Shown one piece after another: positions 29,631 to 39,133 of a stretch of 64,000 bases of DNA. Every line of letters begins with the position of its first letter. The first letter of the stretch is position 1. The position numbers were made by a program, and so were the translations under genes. The notes beneath the pieces were generated by a model that worked only from the letters and a program-made list of their open reading frames with translations, ran no database searches and was not told the origin of the DNA. Source of the stretch: Gardnerella leopoldii (GTDB taxonomy: Bacteria; Actinomycetota; Actinomycetes; Actinomycetales; Bifidobacteriaceae); assembly GCF_003293675.1 (NCBI RefSeq), contig NZ_CP029984.1, forward strand, positions 868,043 through 932,042. The letters are read 5' to 3'.

Positions 29631-30665
29631 ATGCCACATGCATATGAAGAAGCTGGCGTAAGCGTAGAAGCAGGATACGAAGTAGTACGTCGTATTAAAT
29701 CTCATGTAAATCGCACAAAGCGCCCAGGCGTTGTAGGTGGCATTGGCGGATTTGGCGGCTTATTTGATTTGGCGTCTCTTGGTTACAAAGAGCCAGTGCT
29801 GATTTCTGGCACAGATGGCGTTGGAACCAAGCTTGTGATTGCAAAAATGATGAATAAGCATAACACTATTGGCATTGATTGCGTTGCTATGTGCGTAAAC
29901 GACATTGCAGCTCAAGGTGCCGAGCCGCTTTTCTTCCTCGATTACATTGCGTGCGGAAAAAACAATCCTGAAATACTTGAGCAAGTAGTTTCAGGCGTTG
30001 CAGACGGTTGCGTGCAATCAGAAGCAGGTTTAATTGGCGGCGAAACTGCTGAAATGCCTGGGATGTATGACGAAGACGAGTACGATCTTGCAGGTTTTGC
30101 AGTAGGCGTTGCAGAACGTTCAAATATTGTTGACGGCTCCACTATTACTGCCGGCGACGTGCTTATAGGACTTCCTTCTTCAGGAGTTCATTCAAACGGA
30201 TTCTCTCTTGTTCGCAAAGCTTTGTTTGAAGAAGCAGGTTTTAGCGTTGACACCAAACTAGATGAGCTTAATGGCAAAACACTTGGCGAAGTTCTTCTTG
30301 AACCTACTCGAATCTATGTAAAAGCTTTAAAGCCACTTTTTGCAGAACATCTTATTAAGGGAGTTGCTCATATTACAGGCGGCGGATTTATTGAAAATGT
30401 TCCGCGCATGTACGCAGATGATTTAGCTGCAAAAATTGACACTACTAGCTGGAGCGTTCCACCTATTTTTGGCGTTCTTGAAAAAGCTGGAAAAGTTGCT
30501 CACACTGAAATGTTCAACGTTTTTAATATGGGTATTGGCATGATTTTGGCAGTTGACGAAAACAAAGCAAACGAGGCAATGCGAATACTAAAAGAGCATA
30601 ACGAAACCGCTTATATTATTGGCAAAATGGCTAAGCGCGAAAACGCTGCAGTTGAGTTGTTGTAA
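29631..30665 (+). CDS. purM: Phosphoribosylformylglycinamidine cyclo-ligase (AIR synthetase)
   Basis: It closes the imidazole ring of FGAM to give AIR. The 344-aa protein shows [15 protein letters not shown] at the start, the ATP-binding [39 protein letters not shown] and the Gly-rich [20 protein letters not shown] lies six bases before the ATG. It lies between purF and purD with gaps of about 80 bases each side, in one likely transcript. Confidence 0.97.
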   Translation: MPHAYEEAGVSVEAGYEVVRRIKSHVNRTKRPGVVGGIGGFGGLFDLASLGYKEPVLISGTDGVGTKLVIAKMMNKHNTIGIDCVAMCVNDIAAQGAEPLFFLDYIACGKNNPEILEQVVSGVADGCVQSEAGLIGGETAEMPGMYDEDEYDLAGFAVGVAERSNIVDGSTITAGDVLIGLPSSGVHSNGFSLVRKALFEEAGFSVDTKLDELNGKTLGEVLLEPTRIYVKALKPLFAEHLIKGVAHITGGGFIENVPRMYADDLAAKIDTTSWSVPPIFGVLEKAGKVAHTEMFNVFNMGIGMILAVDENKANEAMRILKEHNETAYIIGKMAKRENAAVELL

Positions 30666-30744
30666 ACCACAAAAACGCAAAACCGCAAAATATAAAGCTG
30701 CAAAACAGTAGACAGCGAAATCTTAAAGCAATAAAGGATTAAAA

Positions 30745-32016
30745 ATGAAAGTTTTAGTAGTTGGTTCTGGCGCTCGCGAACACGCTATTGCACACGCGCT
30801 ACTTAAAGGAGAAAGCGTTGAAGAAGTAACTGTTGCTCCTGGAAATCCTGGTATTGCAGCAGATGGCATTCAAACTGCAAACATAAGTCAATCAGATCAT
30901 GACGCTCTTATTAAGTTCGTTAAAGACAATAACTACGATTTTGCGTTCATTGGTCCTGAAGTTCCGCTTATGAATGGCATTGTTGACGATTTTGAAGCGC
31001 ATGGAATTGCCGCTTTTGGTCCAAACAAAGCCGCAGCTCAAATTGAAGGCTCTAAAGATTTCGCAAAAAAGCTTATGGCTCGTCACAACGTTCCAACCGC
31101 CTCCTACAAAACATTTGACGCTTTGGAGACAGCACGCGCATACGTTCTTGAGCATGGTGCTCCAATTGTTATTAAAGCGGACGGTTTGGCTGCTGGAAAA
31201 GGCGTTACTGTTGCTATGGATGAGCAAACAGCAGTTGATGCTTTGGAGGATATTTTCGTCGATCATCGTTTTGGTCAAGCTGGAGCAAAAGTCGTTATTG
31301 AAGAATTTTTGCAAGGCCAAGAGTTTTCACTTATGAGTTTTGTAAGCGGAACTGATTTTTGGGTTATGCCTATTTCTCAAGATCACAAGCGCGCTTACGA
31401 CGGAGACAAAGGACCAAATACTGGCGGCATGGGAGCTTATAGCCCTGTTCCACAAATTAGCGACGAAACAGTTCAGCGTGCTATCGACGAGATTGTGCGC
31501 CCAACTGTTGAAGGACTAGCTAAAGAGGGTACGCCTTTTACCGGCGTGCTTTATGCTGGCTTAATTGATACAGCAACAGGTCCTAAAGTTATTGAGTTTA
31601 ATGCTCGTTTTGGAGACCCAGAAACAGAAGTTGTACTTCCTCGCCTTACTTCAGATTTTGGTGCAGCTATATGGAATATTTTGCAGCATAAAAATCCGAC
31701 TTTTACTTGGAAAAATAGCGGTGTTACGCTCGGCGTGATCATTGCTAGCGAAGGCTACCCTGGCACTTTAGTTACTGGAACTCAACTTCCTCAAATTCCT
31801 GTTGACGAAAACCAAGGTCAGCACGTGTATTATGCAGGAGTAAAAAGCGATGAAGAAAGCGGAAAACTTCTTACTTCTTCAGGCAGAGTAGCTCTTATAC
31901 AAGTGCATGGAGACGACGTAAAAGACGCTCAAAACAACGTCTACAGCATATTAGATAAGCTTAATCTTCCGCACATGTTCTTTAGGCATGATATCGCAGA
32001 AAAAGCTTTAAAATAG
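30745..32016 (+). CDS. purD: Phosphoribosylamine--glycine ligase (GAR synthetase)
   Basis: It couples glycine to phosphoribosylamine. The ATP-grasp fold is clear: VLVVGSGAREHAIAHAL at the N-terminus, FIGPEVPLMNGIVDDFE, IVIKADGLAAGKGVTVA, DHKRAYDGDKGPNTGGMGAY and IEFNARFGDPETEVVLP. At 423 aa the length is normal. It ends the first purine block, with a strong terminator 46 bases later. purE and purK resume after a 6.5-kb interruption by envelope genes. Confidence 0.97.
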   Translation: MKVLVVGSGAREHAIAHALLKGESVEEVTVAPGNPGIAADGIQTANISQSDHDALIKFVKDNNYDFAFIGPEVPLMNGIVDDFEAHGIAAFGPNKAAAQIEGSKDFAKKLMARHNVPTASYKTFDALETARAYVLEHGAPIVIKADGLAAGKGVTVAMDEQTAVDALEDIFVDHRFGQAGAKVVIEEFLQGQEFSLMSFVSGTDFWVMPISQDHKRAYDGDKGPNTGGMGAYSPVPQISDETVQRAIDEIVRPTVEGLAKEGTPFTGVLYAGLIDTATGPKVIEFNARFGDPETEVVLPRLTSDFGAAIWNILQHKNPTFTWKNSGVTLGVIIASEGYPGTLVTGTQLPQIPVDENQGQHVYYAGVKSDEESGKLLTSSGRVALIQVHGDDVKDAQNNVYSILDKLNLPHMFFRHDIAEKALK

Positions 32017-32062
32017 TTTGTTAATTAAATATAGTTTTCATTAACAAACTGCAAATCAATAA

Positions 32063-32114
32063 GCCCCTCGCTATTTGAAAAATAATATTTATCAAATACA
32101 AACGAGGGGCATTT
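32063..32114. terminator. Bidirectional terminator between purD and the LtaS-like gene
   Basis: An 8-bp GC-rich stem (GCCCCTCG / CGAGGGGC) has an inner ATTTGA / TCAAAT extension and is followed by ATTTTAATT. It separates convergent genes. Confidence 0.8.
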
Positions 32115-32132
32115 TAATTATCAAACTAACTT

Positions 32133-34202
32133 TTAGCGCGGTAATTTCATAAAATCAGTATTACGCAAATAATGCTTTCCAGCAGTAATATCGTATTGTA
32201 TTAAGCGATAGTCGTGAAGAAGTTGACGTGACTTCTTATCCATCTTAGACAAAATCATCGGATTACCATCGTTATCCAAATAAATTGATTGTCCTTCAGG
32301 AATTCTATCCCAGCCTTGAATAGTATTTACAACAGGAGGCTCCATAGCACTCACATGCTCATGTAAACGAGTTAAGAAAGCAAGATACGGAGAAACTTTA
32401 GCGTTCATATGTAAAGCAGCCTGAGAAATAAAGAAGTTAGGTGAAGAATACTTATTAGTACGATCTACATCTTTACTTGTATTAGAATGCTCTACATTTT
32501 TGTTTGAAGATTTTTTCTCACTACGCTCTTTACGCTCCAAAGCAACTTTATTTGACCAAATAAAATAATCAGTCAAATGCAAAGACAATGAATTCTTTTC
32601 ATCCGAACTTGCAGTACCGTAAATTCCTGGCAAATGGTCACCATAAAACATAACAGTAATAGGCTTATTCAGTTTATCTAAACTCTTCAAAAACGCTTGC
32701 GTTGCTTCATCAGTGTGCTGCACACCCTTAGCATACGTTTCAATAGAAGTTTTTTCATCATCACCAAGATCAGCGGCACCATCTTTAGAAGACGCTTCGA
32801 ATTCATTATTCGCATACCAATCCCTATAAGGCATGTGGTTTTGCATAGTAACAATTTGTACGAACCTAGGTTGCTTATGTTCTTTAATCTTTTCTAACGC
32901 ACTCTTATATGCTGATGCGTCAGAAACATACGGCGATTTATCTAGCACATCACGGTGAGCAATAACATCAGGTCCTTGCAATGCGTAGAACTTACTAAAT
33001 CCAAACTTTTTGTAATTAGTAGCGCGCAAATACATGCTCGGCTCATACGGGTGGAAAGCTATAGATTTAATAGAATTACGAGAATCATCCCAATATTGAT
33101 TAATAGTTGGAGACCATTGAGCATTAGGAACCAACTGCTGATACGGACTAGTCATTGAAGGATCAAAATTAGCCATGCTCAAACCAGTTAAAGACATGTA
33201 CTCTAGGTTTGCAGTACCGCCACCGTAACCAGAAGAAAGCATCAAACCACTATCCGTATGCTTCTTCAAATTGCTAATAAATGGTATTGGATTCTTGTTC
33301 AACTTCAAACCAGGAACACGAGTAGGATCAGAGAACGATTCAGACAAAATAAGAATAAAAGTATTATCGTTCATATTTGTTGTACGAGAACGATTTATAC
33401 GTTTAGATTCATCGTTATAACGCTTGTATACAGCCTTCATAGTTTCTTCACTGTAATCAGCCGGCCTATCCATAATTTTAGGATTTACATTACGCAAAAA
33501 TGCCACAATAGCACCATTGCGTTGAGCATCATAAACAGAATCCCACATAGCAGGACTGTCACCAAGCATTTTAGAAAAAACGTTAGCTGAAGAGTCGACT
33601 GTGCCAACGCCGCCAATATACCAGCTTAAATTCCCTATTAAAATCAACGCAATTGCAACACGAATGCCAGCAGAATAGCGCCAATCTTTAAATCGCACAA
33701 TCTTTCCATGATTTGTATCAAATATGTGTAAGCAAACAGTTGTAACTAAAAGCAAAATAAAAACGCCTAAAGCAACACCAATGACCATAGGAGCATTATC
33801 TGGCAAAAATGAAGCGACATTACCAGTGTTACTTTTTAAAAAGTTTAAGTCCGCAGGAAGAATAGTTTCATAACGAACATTTACTTTCATATATTCAATA
33901 ACAGCAATAAGCAATGAAACACTTAGAATTATTGCACTTGATATCCAAAATCGGTTACTAATCAAAAGAATTAAACCGTATATCATCGCAACGACGAGCG
34001 CACTAAGAACAATAACAAAATTAAGTTCTCTCCAAGTTTTAGTTATTAATCCCCAACGTCCACCAGACATTGCAGAAGTCATCTCAACTCTTCCAGCGCG
34101 CTGCACACCCATTTGCACAATAATTACCGACATGCCGTCAATAACAAAGAAAAGAAATGCATACAGCCAATACGGAACTTTCAAGCGCAAAAATGACTTC
34201 AT
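32133..34202 (-). CDS. LtaS-like membrane phosphoglycerol transferase
   Basis: Five N-terminal membrane helices (about residues 10-200) are followed by a large extracellular sulfatase-fold domain, as in lipoteichoic acid synthases. The metal/nucleophile region has ILILSESFSDP (around 286) and GGGTANLEYMSLTG (around 329), whose Thr is the expected nucleophile. FYGDHLPGIYG (around 520) supplies metal ligands. Length is 689 aa. It probably transfers glycerol phosphate from phosphatidylglycerol to a surface glycan or glycolipid; the exact polymer cannot be read from sequence. It is divergent from the esterase/MprF pair. Confidence 0.85.
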   Translation of the reverse strand: MKSFLRLKVPYWLYAFLFFVIDGMSVIIVQMGVQRAGRVEMTSAMSGGRWGLITKTWRELNFVIVLSALVVAMIYGLILLISNRFWISSAIILSVSLLIAVIEYMKVNVRYETILPADLNFLKSNTGNVASFLPDNAPMVIGVALGVFILLLVTTVCLHIFDTNHGKIVRFKDWRYSAGIRVAIALILIGNLSWYIGGVGTVDSSANVFSKMLGDSPAMWDSVYDAQRNGAIVAFLRNVNPKIMDRPADYSEETMKAVYKRYNDESKRINRSRTTNMNDNTFILILSESFSDPTRVPGLKLNKNPIPFISNLKKHTDSGLMLSSGYGGGTANLEYMSLTGLSMANFDPSMTSPYQQLVPNAQWSPTINQYWDDSRNSIKSIAFHPYEPSMYLRATNYKKFGFSKFYALQGPDVIAHRDVLDKSPYVSDASAYKSALEKIKEHKQPRFVQIVTMQNHMPYRDWYANNEFEASSKDGAADLGDDEKTSIETYAKGVQHTDEATQAFLKSLDKLNKPITVMFYGDHLPGIYGTASSDEKNSLSLHLTDYFIWSNKVALERKERSEKKSSNKNVEHSNTSKDVDRTNKYSSPNFFISQAALHMNAKVSPYLAFLTRLHEHVSAMEPPVVNTIQGWDRIPEGQSIYLDNDGNPMILSKMDKKSRQLLHDYRLIQYDITAGKHYLRNTDFMKLPR

Positions 34203-34231
34203 ATTATCCTCAATAAATCACACACATACTG

Positions 34232-34246
34232 ATTATTACTAATAAT
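34232..34246. promoter_or_regulatory. 15-bp palindrome in the divergent region before the LtaS-like and esterase genes
   Basis: ATTATTA-C-TAATAAT is a perfect palindrome 30 bases upstream of the LtaS-like start, where an operator could block its promoter. The 308-base gap (34203-34510) is otherwise very A+T-rich and holds no gene. For the plus-strand esterase, TTGGTA and TAGACT about 17 bases apart near 34465-34493 are a possible promoter. Confidence 0.35.
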
Positions 34247-34510
34247 GTGCAAGTTTACTTATTGCTATCGTCATAACTTTTTAACAATGCATTGAAACAA
34301 GAAAAATAGCGATTTTAATACTTAGGACTGATTACAATATATGTTTCGATATTTATTATTTAAATAGAATAAATAATAAAAATAAAACAAATATTGAGGA
34401 AAATTTCAGATACTAGCATTACATTACTAGGTTGGGCAATTACTGTGCGTATATGTCACTTAGATTGGTAACTGGTACGCAAATTAGACTAGAAAGTATA
34501 GGAGTCAAAC

Positions 34511-35890
34511 ATGCTGCAATTGGCAAAAGTGAGTCTTTTGCAAGGATGGCTACCAATAAGCCTTTTTAGCGTAAATGGTATTTCTTTAGTCTTGTTGCTT
34601 TTTATGAAAACAAAACGCGGCAAGAAAATGTTCCACTTACTAATACAGCTTGCAATAGGTGTCATAACATTTTTTGTCGGTGGAATAATTGCTTGGCTTA
34701 TTTCTGACGTGTTTCTTGTATTCGGAGTAAGTCTTGGATGGCTCGTTATTTTTTCTATTGCATGCGGCTTCGGGCTTATAGGTTTTGCAGCAACAGCACT
34801 TGTTTTCTTACACAAATGGAGGAAACTAGTTGCAGTAATAGCTATTATCTTGACGTTAGCAAGCACAGCTCTTCATGTAGACATGATTTATGGGGAATAT
34901 ACGACAATAGGTTCAATATTTGGAATGGGCGGTTTTCCAAAACTAGAAGTTAATAAGCAAAAATCCGCATCCTCTAGTATTAAGCAGTGGAGAGAGTTAG
35001 CAGCCCAACAAAAACTGCCAAAACTTCCTAAAAAAGGTATTGTTCGTTCAGTTTATATCCCTAACACTGCTTCACATTTCAATGCTAGAATAGCGAACGT
35101 ATACTTGCCACCTGCTGCACTTGTTAAAAAACCACCAAAACTGCCAGTTATGGTCATGTTCGCAGGACAACCTGGTAGCCCTAATCACTTTTTTGCAGCA
35201 AGCGATATTGCAAATACTTTAGACAATTACGCGAAAGATCACTACGGTCTTGCACCTATTGTTGTAGCTCCTGACCAAAATGGTGAATCTTCGCATAATT
35301 CTCTTTGTGCGGATACACATGTGTTCGGCAAAGCAGAAACATATTTAATTAATGATGTTCCTAAATGGATACGCAAACATTTGCCAGTAAGCAAAGATCC
35401 TAAAATGTGGCTTATGGGCGGCTTCTCACAAGGAGGCACTTGCTCAACGCAACTAGTTCCATCTCACCCTGATATATTCGGAAACATTTTTTCTGCCGGA
35501 GGGGAACTAGAACCAACGTATAAGAATCGCCAAGAAACAATTAATCATTATTTCAATGGAAACACATCAGAATATGAGCGACACGTACCTAGTGTGATAA
35601 TGCGTAAAAATGCTCCTTTGAAACAAAATTATTACGCTATTGCAGGCTCATGGGATACTAAATCTCAAGCGAATCAGGCAACCATTGCATTAAGCGCACA
35701 TCGCGCTGGAATGAATGTTATAACCATGCTTTCTCAAGGCAATGGTCATGATTGGCACACAGTAAAAGCTGGATTAAAAATAGCAATTGATCAATTCTGC
35801 AAAAAAACAGGTATTTCAAGCACTGCACCAAAACTTAATACCTACCAAAATGTACAAATTCTTATCAACCAGCAGGTGAATCGAGACTAA
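34511..35890 (+). CDS. Membrane-anchored alpha/beta-hydrolase (esterase family), MprF partner
   Basis: Four membrane helices (residues about 15-125) precede a secreted esterase-D-like domain. The nucleophile elbow is LMGGFSQGGTCST (Ser around 305), and GNGHDWHT near 412 carries the likely catalytic His. It ends one base before the start of the MprF-like gene. Similar hydrolases in enterococci and Pseudomonas remove amino acids from aminoacyl-phosphatidylglycerol, so this could reset the lipid made by its neighbour. This role is inferred from pairing; a wall-polymer esterase is the alternative. ATAGGAG precedes the ATG. Confidence 0.8.
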   Translation: MLQLAKVSLLQGWLPISLFSVNGISLVLLLFMKTKRGKKMFHLLIQLAIGVITFFVGGIIAWLISDVFLVFGVSLGWLVIFSIACGFGLIGFAATALVFLHKWRKLVAVIAIILTLASTALHVDMIYGEYTTIGSIFGMGGFPKLEVNKQKSASSSIKQWRELAAQQKLPKLPKKGIVRSVYIPNTASHFNARIANVYLPPAALVKKPPKLPVMVMFAGQPGSPNHFFAASDIANTLDNYAKDHYGLAPIVVAPDQNGESSHNSLCADTHVFGKAETYLINDVPKWIRKHLPVSKDPKMWLMGGFSQGGTCSTQLVPSHPDIFGNIFSAGGELEPTYKNRQETINHYFNGNTSEYERHVPSVIMRKNAPLKQNYYAIAGSWDTKSQANQATIALSAHRAGMNVITMLSQGNGHDWHTVKAGLKIAIDQFCKKTGISSTAPKLNTYQNVQILINQQVNRD

Positions 35891-35891
35891 T

Positions 35892-38555
35892 ATGATGCTG
35901 TCTTTCTTTCATAAACGTTGTAAGAAAAATGATTCTGATTCTAAACATTCAGCAATTCGGCATACAAAAATATTGATGCACGATTTCATAGCTTGGATGC
36001 AACATAAAGTTTTTGCATTAACACTTACGTGCATTTTTATTGTTATAAATTGCATACATTGGGTTGTATTAACGCTTATGCATTTTTATACTTATGGCAC
36101 AAGCGCTACTCTTGCACAATTGTTTATGCGGCATCATCGCTCAAAAGGTCCAAGCCTATTCTTCGGGCACGGAAACGTCACAGAGCTGCTGATAAAAGTA
36201 TGTCATTCGCTTATTTTCGTAAATAATATGCCATCTCTTATGGTTAATTGTTTACTTGTTGCCGTACTTATTGGCGTTGCAGAAACTCGTATAAGTAGAC
36301 TCAATATTATTTATATTGCAATATTTAGCACACTTATTGGCATAATTGTAGGATTAACAATCATAGGTAATCTTTCAATCATTATTCGAAACATGCATTG
36401 GATTACCAAGATTCCTATTCGACTATCTCCATTCACACTGTTTATTGGCGCTTTTATGGCTTCTGCATCTTACGAATCTATTTTGTGGCGCAGAAGAACT
36501 TTAGTAATTGGATACGCTACTACTTCAGCAATGCTTCTTTATAGTGGAAATCCTGGCGATTATTGCACTATTATTGCAGCTCTTACAGGGCACATCATCG
36601 GCAATATTATGAGCAAAACAAAAGGCGTTAAACGAAGTGTAAACTGGTGGGAAGGTACAGATTACGAAATTCGTAGGCTTTTTGCAGTAGCTCAGAGCAT
36701 TATTGCATTAGGTCCAGTGTTGGCATTATCTTCGCGCTCTCACGCAGGAATTCTTACTACTCTTGGTTTGTTTATGTCACCGCAACTAGGCTCTAAAACA
36801 TGGCTTACGCGATGCATGACAAATTACAGCACAAATAATTGTTTTCTTCATTCAGGTCTACATCACGCTGCAATTGGCGGATTATGGATTCGCATTCTAT
36901 TACCAAGCATCACACTGATGATTATTGCGTGGGGAATGTTACGAGGGCGTAGACTAGCTGCATTAACTTCTATATTTATAAACGCACTAACTGTGCTATA
37001 TGCAGGAATGTATTTCACTGTTTTGCCTTTAATTGCCACAAAACAAAATATTTTGGAACATCAACATAATGCTGTTGCTGTTGCTTTTATGCTTACAGCT
37101 CTCCCACCATTATTGCTTACTATTTTGTTGATAATTAATTTAAAGCATTTTTCTGTTCATACGAGCAAACTACAGGCACGTTTGGGACTAATAGCGATTT
37201 TTATAGCATTGTACATAACTGGCGCTGGATATGTTGCTTTTGGTCTTATGATACCTGAAGAATTTACTCCATCTGCTGATGTTTACCACTTATTGCGAGA
37301 TTTACCAGGGCGCTGGATGCCTATGGGATTTGGAAACAGATCTAACGCAATGCTTCGCACTGAAACACCTCTATCTTCTTTACTAGCACAAAGCGTGGGC
37401 GTGATATTCTGGGCAATATTGTTTATTGTCTGCTTTACGTGGTTCCGCAGCAGCATCTCTACAAGCGAAAACGATAGAAAAAAAGCAAGCTCATTAGTAG
37501 AACTTGGCGGAAACACAATGAGCTTTATGACGACTTGGGCAAATAACCATTATTGGTTCTCTCAAAGCGGGCAATCTGCAATCGCCTATAGACTAAATTA
37601 CGGTATTGCACTCACTCTTACAGAGCCTTTTGGAGATGAAAAAGAATATTCGCAAGATATTCGAGGATTTATTAAATTATGCGAACAAAATTCGTGGTCT
37701 CCAGCATTCTATGCTGTGCACGATAAAACGCGTCAAGAACTAGAAAAACTTGGATTTACTTCTATTAAAGTCGGAACAGACATGCTAGTAGACCCTAATG
37801 CTTGGCAGACGCGAGGGAAAAAATGGCAAGATATTCGTACAGCTATAAACAAAGCAAAACGAGATGGAATTGCCGACGTACTTACAACTTATAACGAAGC
37901 CTCTTGGGACATACAGCAACAAATTGTAGAAATTTCAGAAGAATGGGCAGAGTTAAAAGCTCTTCCAGAAATGAAATTTACTCTCGGTGGACTTGACGAA
38001 CTTCAGGATAACCGCGTCAAAATTTTATACGCTATTAATGAAGACGGCAGGGTACTTGGAGTAACTAGCTGGATGCCAACGTATAGGAATAATAGAATCA
38101 TTGGTTGGACACTTGATTTTATGCGTCACCGCACAGATAGTCCTAATGGGATTATGGAATTATTAATTGCTAGAATGGCAGAACGTTTAAGAGATGAAGG
38201 ATTAGAAAACCCAGACTGTTCTGTAGAATTTATGAGCCTTTCTGCAGCACCTCTAGCTGGTATAAACGAAGACACATTGAACGAAAATGGTCAAAAATCT
38301 TCTAACGTTATTAATCATGCACTAGAAATGATGTCTGACATTTTGGAACCAGCTTATGGGTTCAAATCGCTATATTTCTTCAAGAAAAAATTCCAACCAT
38401 CCGCAAGTTCCGTATATGTCTGCTACATGGATTCTGCAAAATTAGCTCAGATTTCACTAGCTGTGACTCACGCCTATTTACCGGAAGCTAATCCTAAACA
38501 AATACTAGAAATGGTAAAATCGTTGCGTCCAAAAAGTAGCGAAGCGAACAAATAA
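35892..38555 (+). CDS. MprF-like aminoacyl-phosphatidylglycerol synthase (DUF2156 domain)
   Basis: About 530 N-terminal residues carry some twelve hydrophobic segments. The C-terminal 330 residues form the cytosolic DUF2156/GNAT-like domain that transfers an amino acid from tRNA to phosphatidylglycerol: TEPFGDEKEYSQDIRGFIKL, DMLVDPNAW, RTAINKAKRDGIADV, VTSWMPTYRNN and FMSLSAAPLA. The domain order matches MprF of Gram-positives, which lowers surface charge and gives resistance to cationic peptides. It follows the esterase with a one-base gap, so they are co-translated. The N-terminal half does not obviously resemble the standard MprF flippase. Length is 887 aa. Confidence 0.85.
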   Translation: MMLSFFHKRCKKNDSDSKHSAIRHTKILMHDFIAWMQHKVFALTLTCIFIVINCIHWVVLTLMHFYTYGTSATLAQLFMRHHRSKGPSLFFGHGNVTELLIKVCHSLIFVNNMPSLMVNCLLVAVLIGVAETRISRLNIIYIAIFSTLIGIIVGLTIIGNLSIIIRNMHWITKIPIRLSPFTLFIGAFMASASYESILWRRRTLVIGYATTSAMLLYSGNPGDYCTIIAALTGHIIGNIMSKTKGVKRSVNWWEGTDYEIRRLFAVAQSIIALGPVLALSSRSHAGILTTLGLFMSPQLGSKTWLTRCMTNYSTNNCFLHSGLHHAAIGGLWIRILLPSITLMIIAWGMLRGRRLAALTSIFINALTVLYAGMYFTVLPLIATKQNILEHQHNAVAVAFMLTALPPLLLTILLIINLKHFSVHTSKLQARLGLIAIFIALYITGAGYVAFGLMIPEEFTPSADVYHLLRDLPGRWMPMGFGNRSNAMLRTETPLSSLLAQSVGVIFWAILFIVCFTWFRSSISTSENDRKKASSLVELGGNTMSFMTTWANNHYWFSQSGQSAIAYRLNYGIALTLTEPFGDEKEYSQDIRGFIKLCEQNSWSPAFYAVHDKTRQELEKLGFTSIKVGTDMLVDPNAWQTRGKKWQDIRTAINKAKRDGIADVLTTYNEASWDIQQQIVEISEEWAELKALPEMKFTLGGLDELQDNRVKILYAINEDGRVLGVTSWMPTYRNNRIIGWTLDFMRHRTDSPNGIMELLIARMAERLRDEGLENPDCSVEFMSLSAAPLAGINEDTLNENGQKSSNVINHALEMMSDILEPAYGFKSLYFFKKKFQPSASSVYVCYMDSAKLAQISLAVTHAYLPEANPKQILEMVKSLRPKSSEANK

Positions 38556-38635
38556 TTTGTTAAGTTTTAGATAAACTTCGGCGAGTTCTCCCTAGTGTTG
38601 CGTAAAGTAACAAGTGCACGTCAGGGAGGTTCATC

Positions 38636-39133
38636 GTGTCAGAAGTAAAGCCAACCGTCGCTGTCGTAATGGGATCCTCAAGTGATTGGGAAACCATGCG
38701 TCATGCTTGTGAAATTCTAGATAAATTCCAAGTTCCGTATATGAAACGAGTTATTTCCGCACATCGTACACCAGAATTAATGGCAGATTTTGCGCATAAT
38801 GCTCGCTCAAACGGTTTCAAAATTATTATTGCTGGAGCCGGCGGAGCTGCCCACTTGCCTGGCATGATTGCGGCACAAACCACGCTTCCTGTTATTGGAG
38901 TGCCAGTACGCTCGCATGCGCTATCAGGCTGGGATTCATTGCTTTCAATAGTACAAATGCCAGGAGGTATTCCTGTTGCAACTACTGCAGTTGGAAACTC
39001 TGGAGCAACAAATGCTGGATTGCTTGCTGTAAGCATTCTAAGCACAACTGATAATCGTCTTGCTAAAGAACTAGCAGAATATCGCAATGAACTAAAAGAA
39101 AAAGTCGAGGAATCAAATGCCAACCTTATCTGA
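38636..39133 (+). CDS. purE: N5-carboxyaminoimidazole ribonucleotide mutase
   Basis: It isomerises N5-CAIR to CAIR. Class I PurE features are complete in 165 aa: VVMGSSSDWETMRHA, VISAHRTPELMADFA, IIAGAGGAAHLPGMIA and SIVQMPGGIPVATTAVG. The start is GTG at 38636 with AGGGAGG upstream. It overlaps purK by 17 bases, so the two are coupled. The preceding 80 bases hold the likely promoter. Confidence 0.97.
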   Translation: MSEVKPTVAVVMGSSSDWETMRHACEILDKFQVPYMKRVISAHRTPELMADFAHNARSNGFKIIIAGAGGAAHLPGMIAAQTTLPVIGVPVRSHALSGWDSLLSIVQMPGGIPVATTAVGNSGATNAGLLAVSILSTTDNRLAKELAEYRNELKEKVEESNANLI

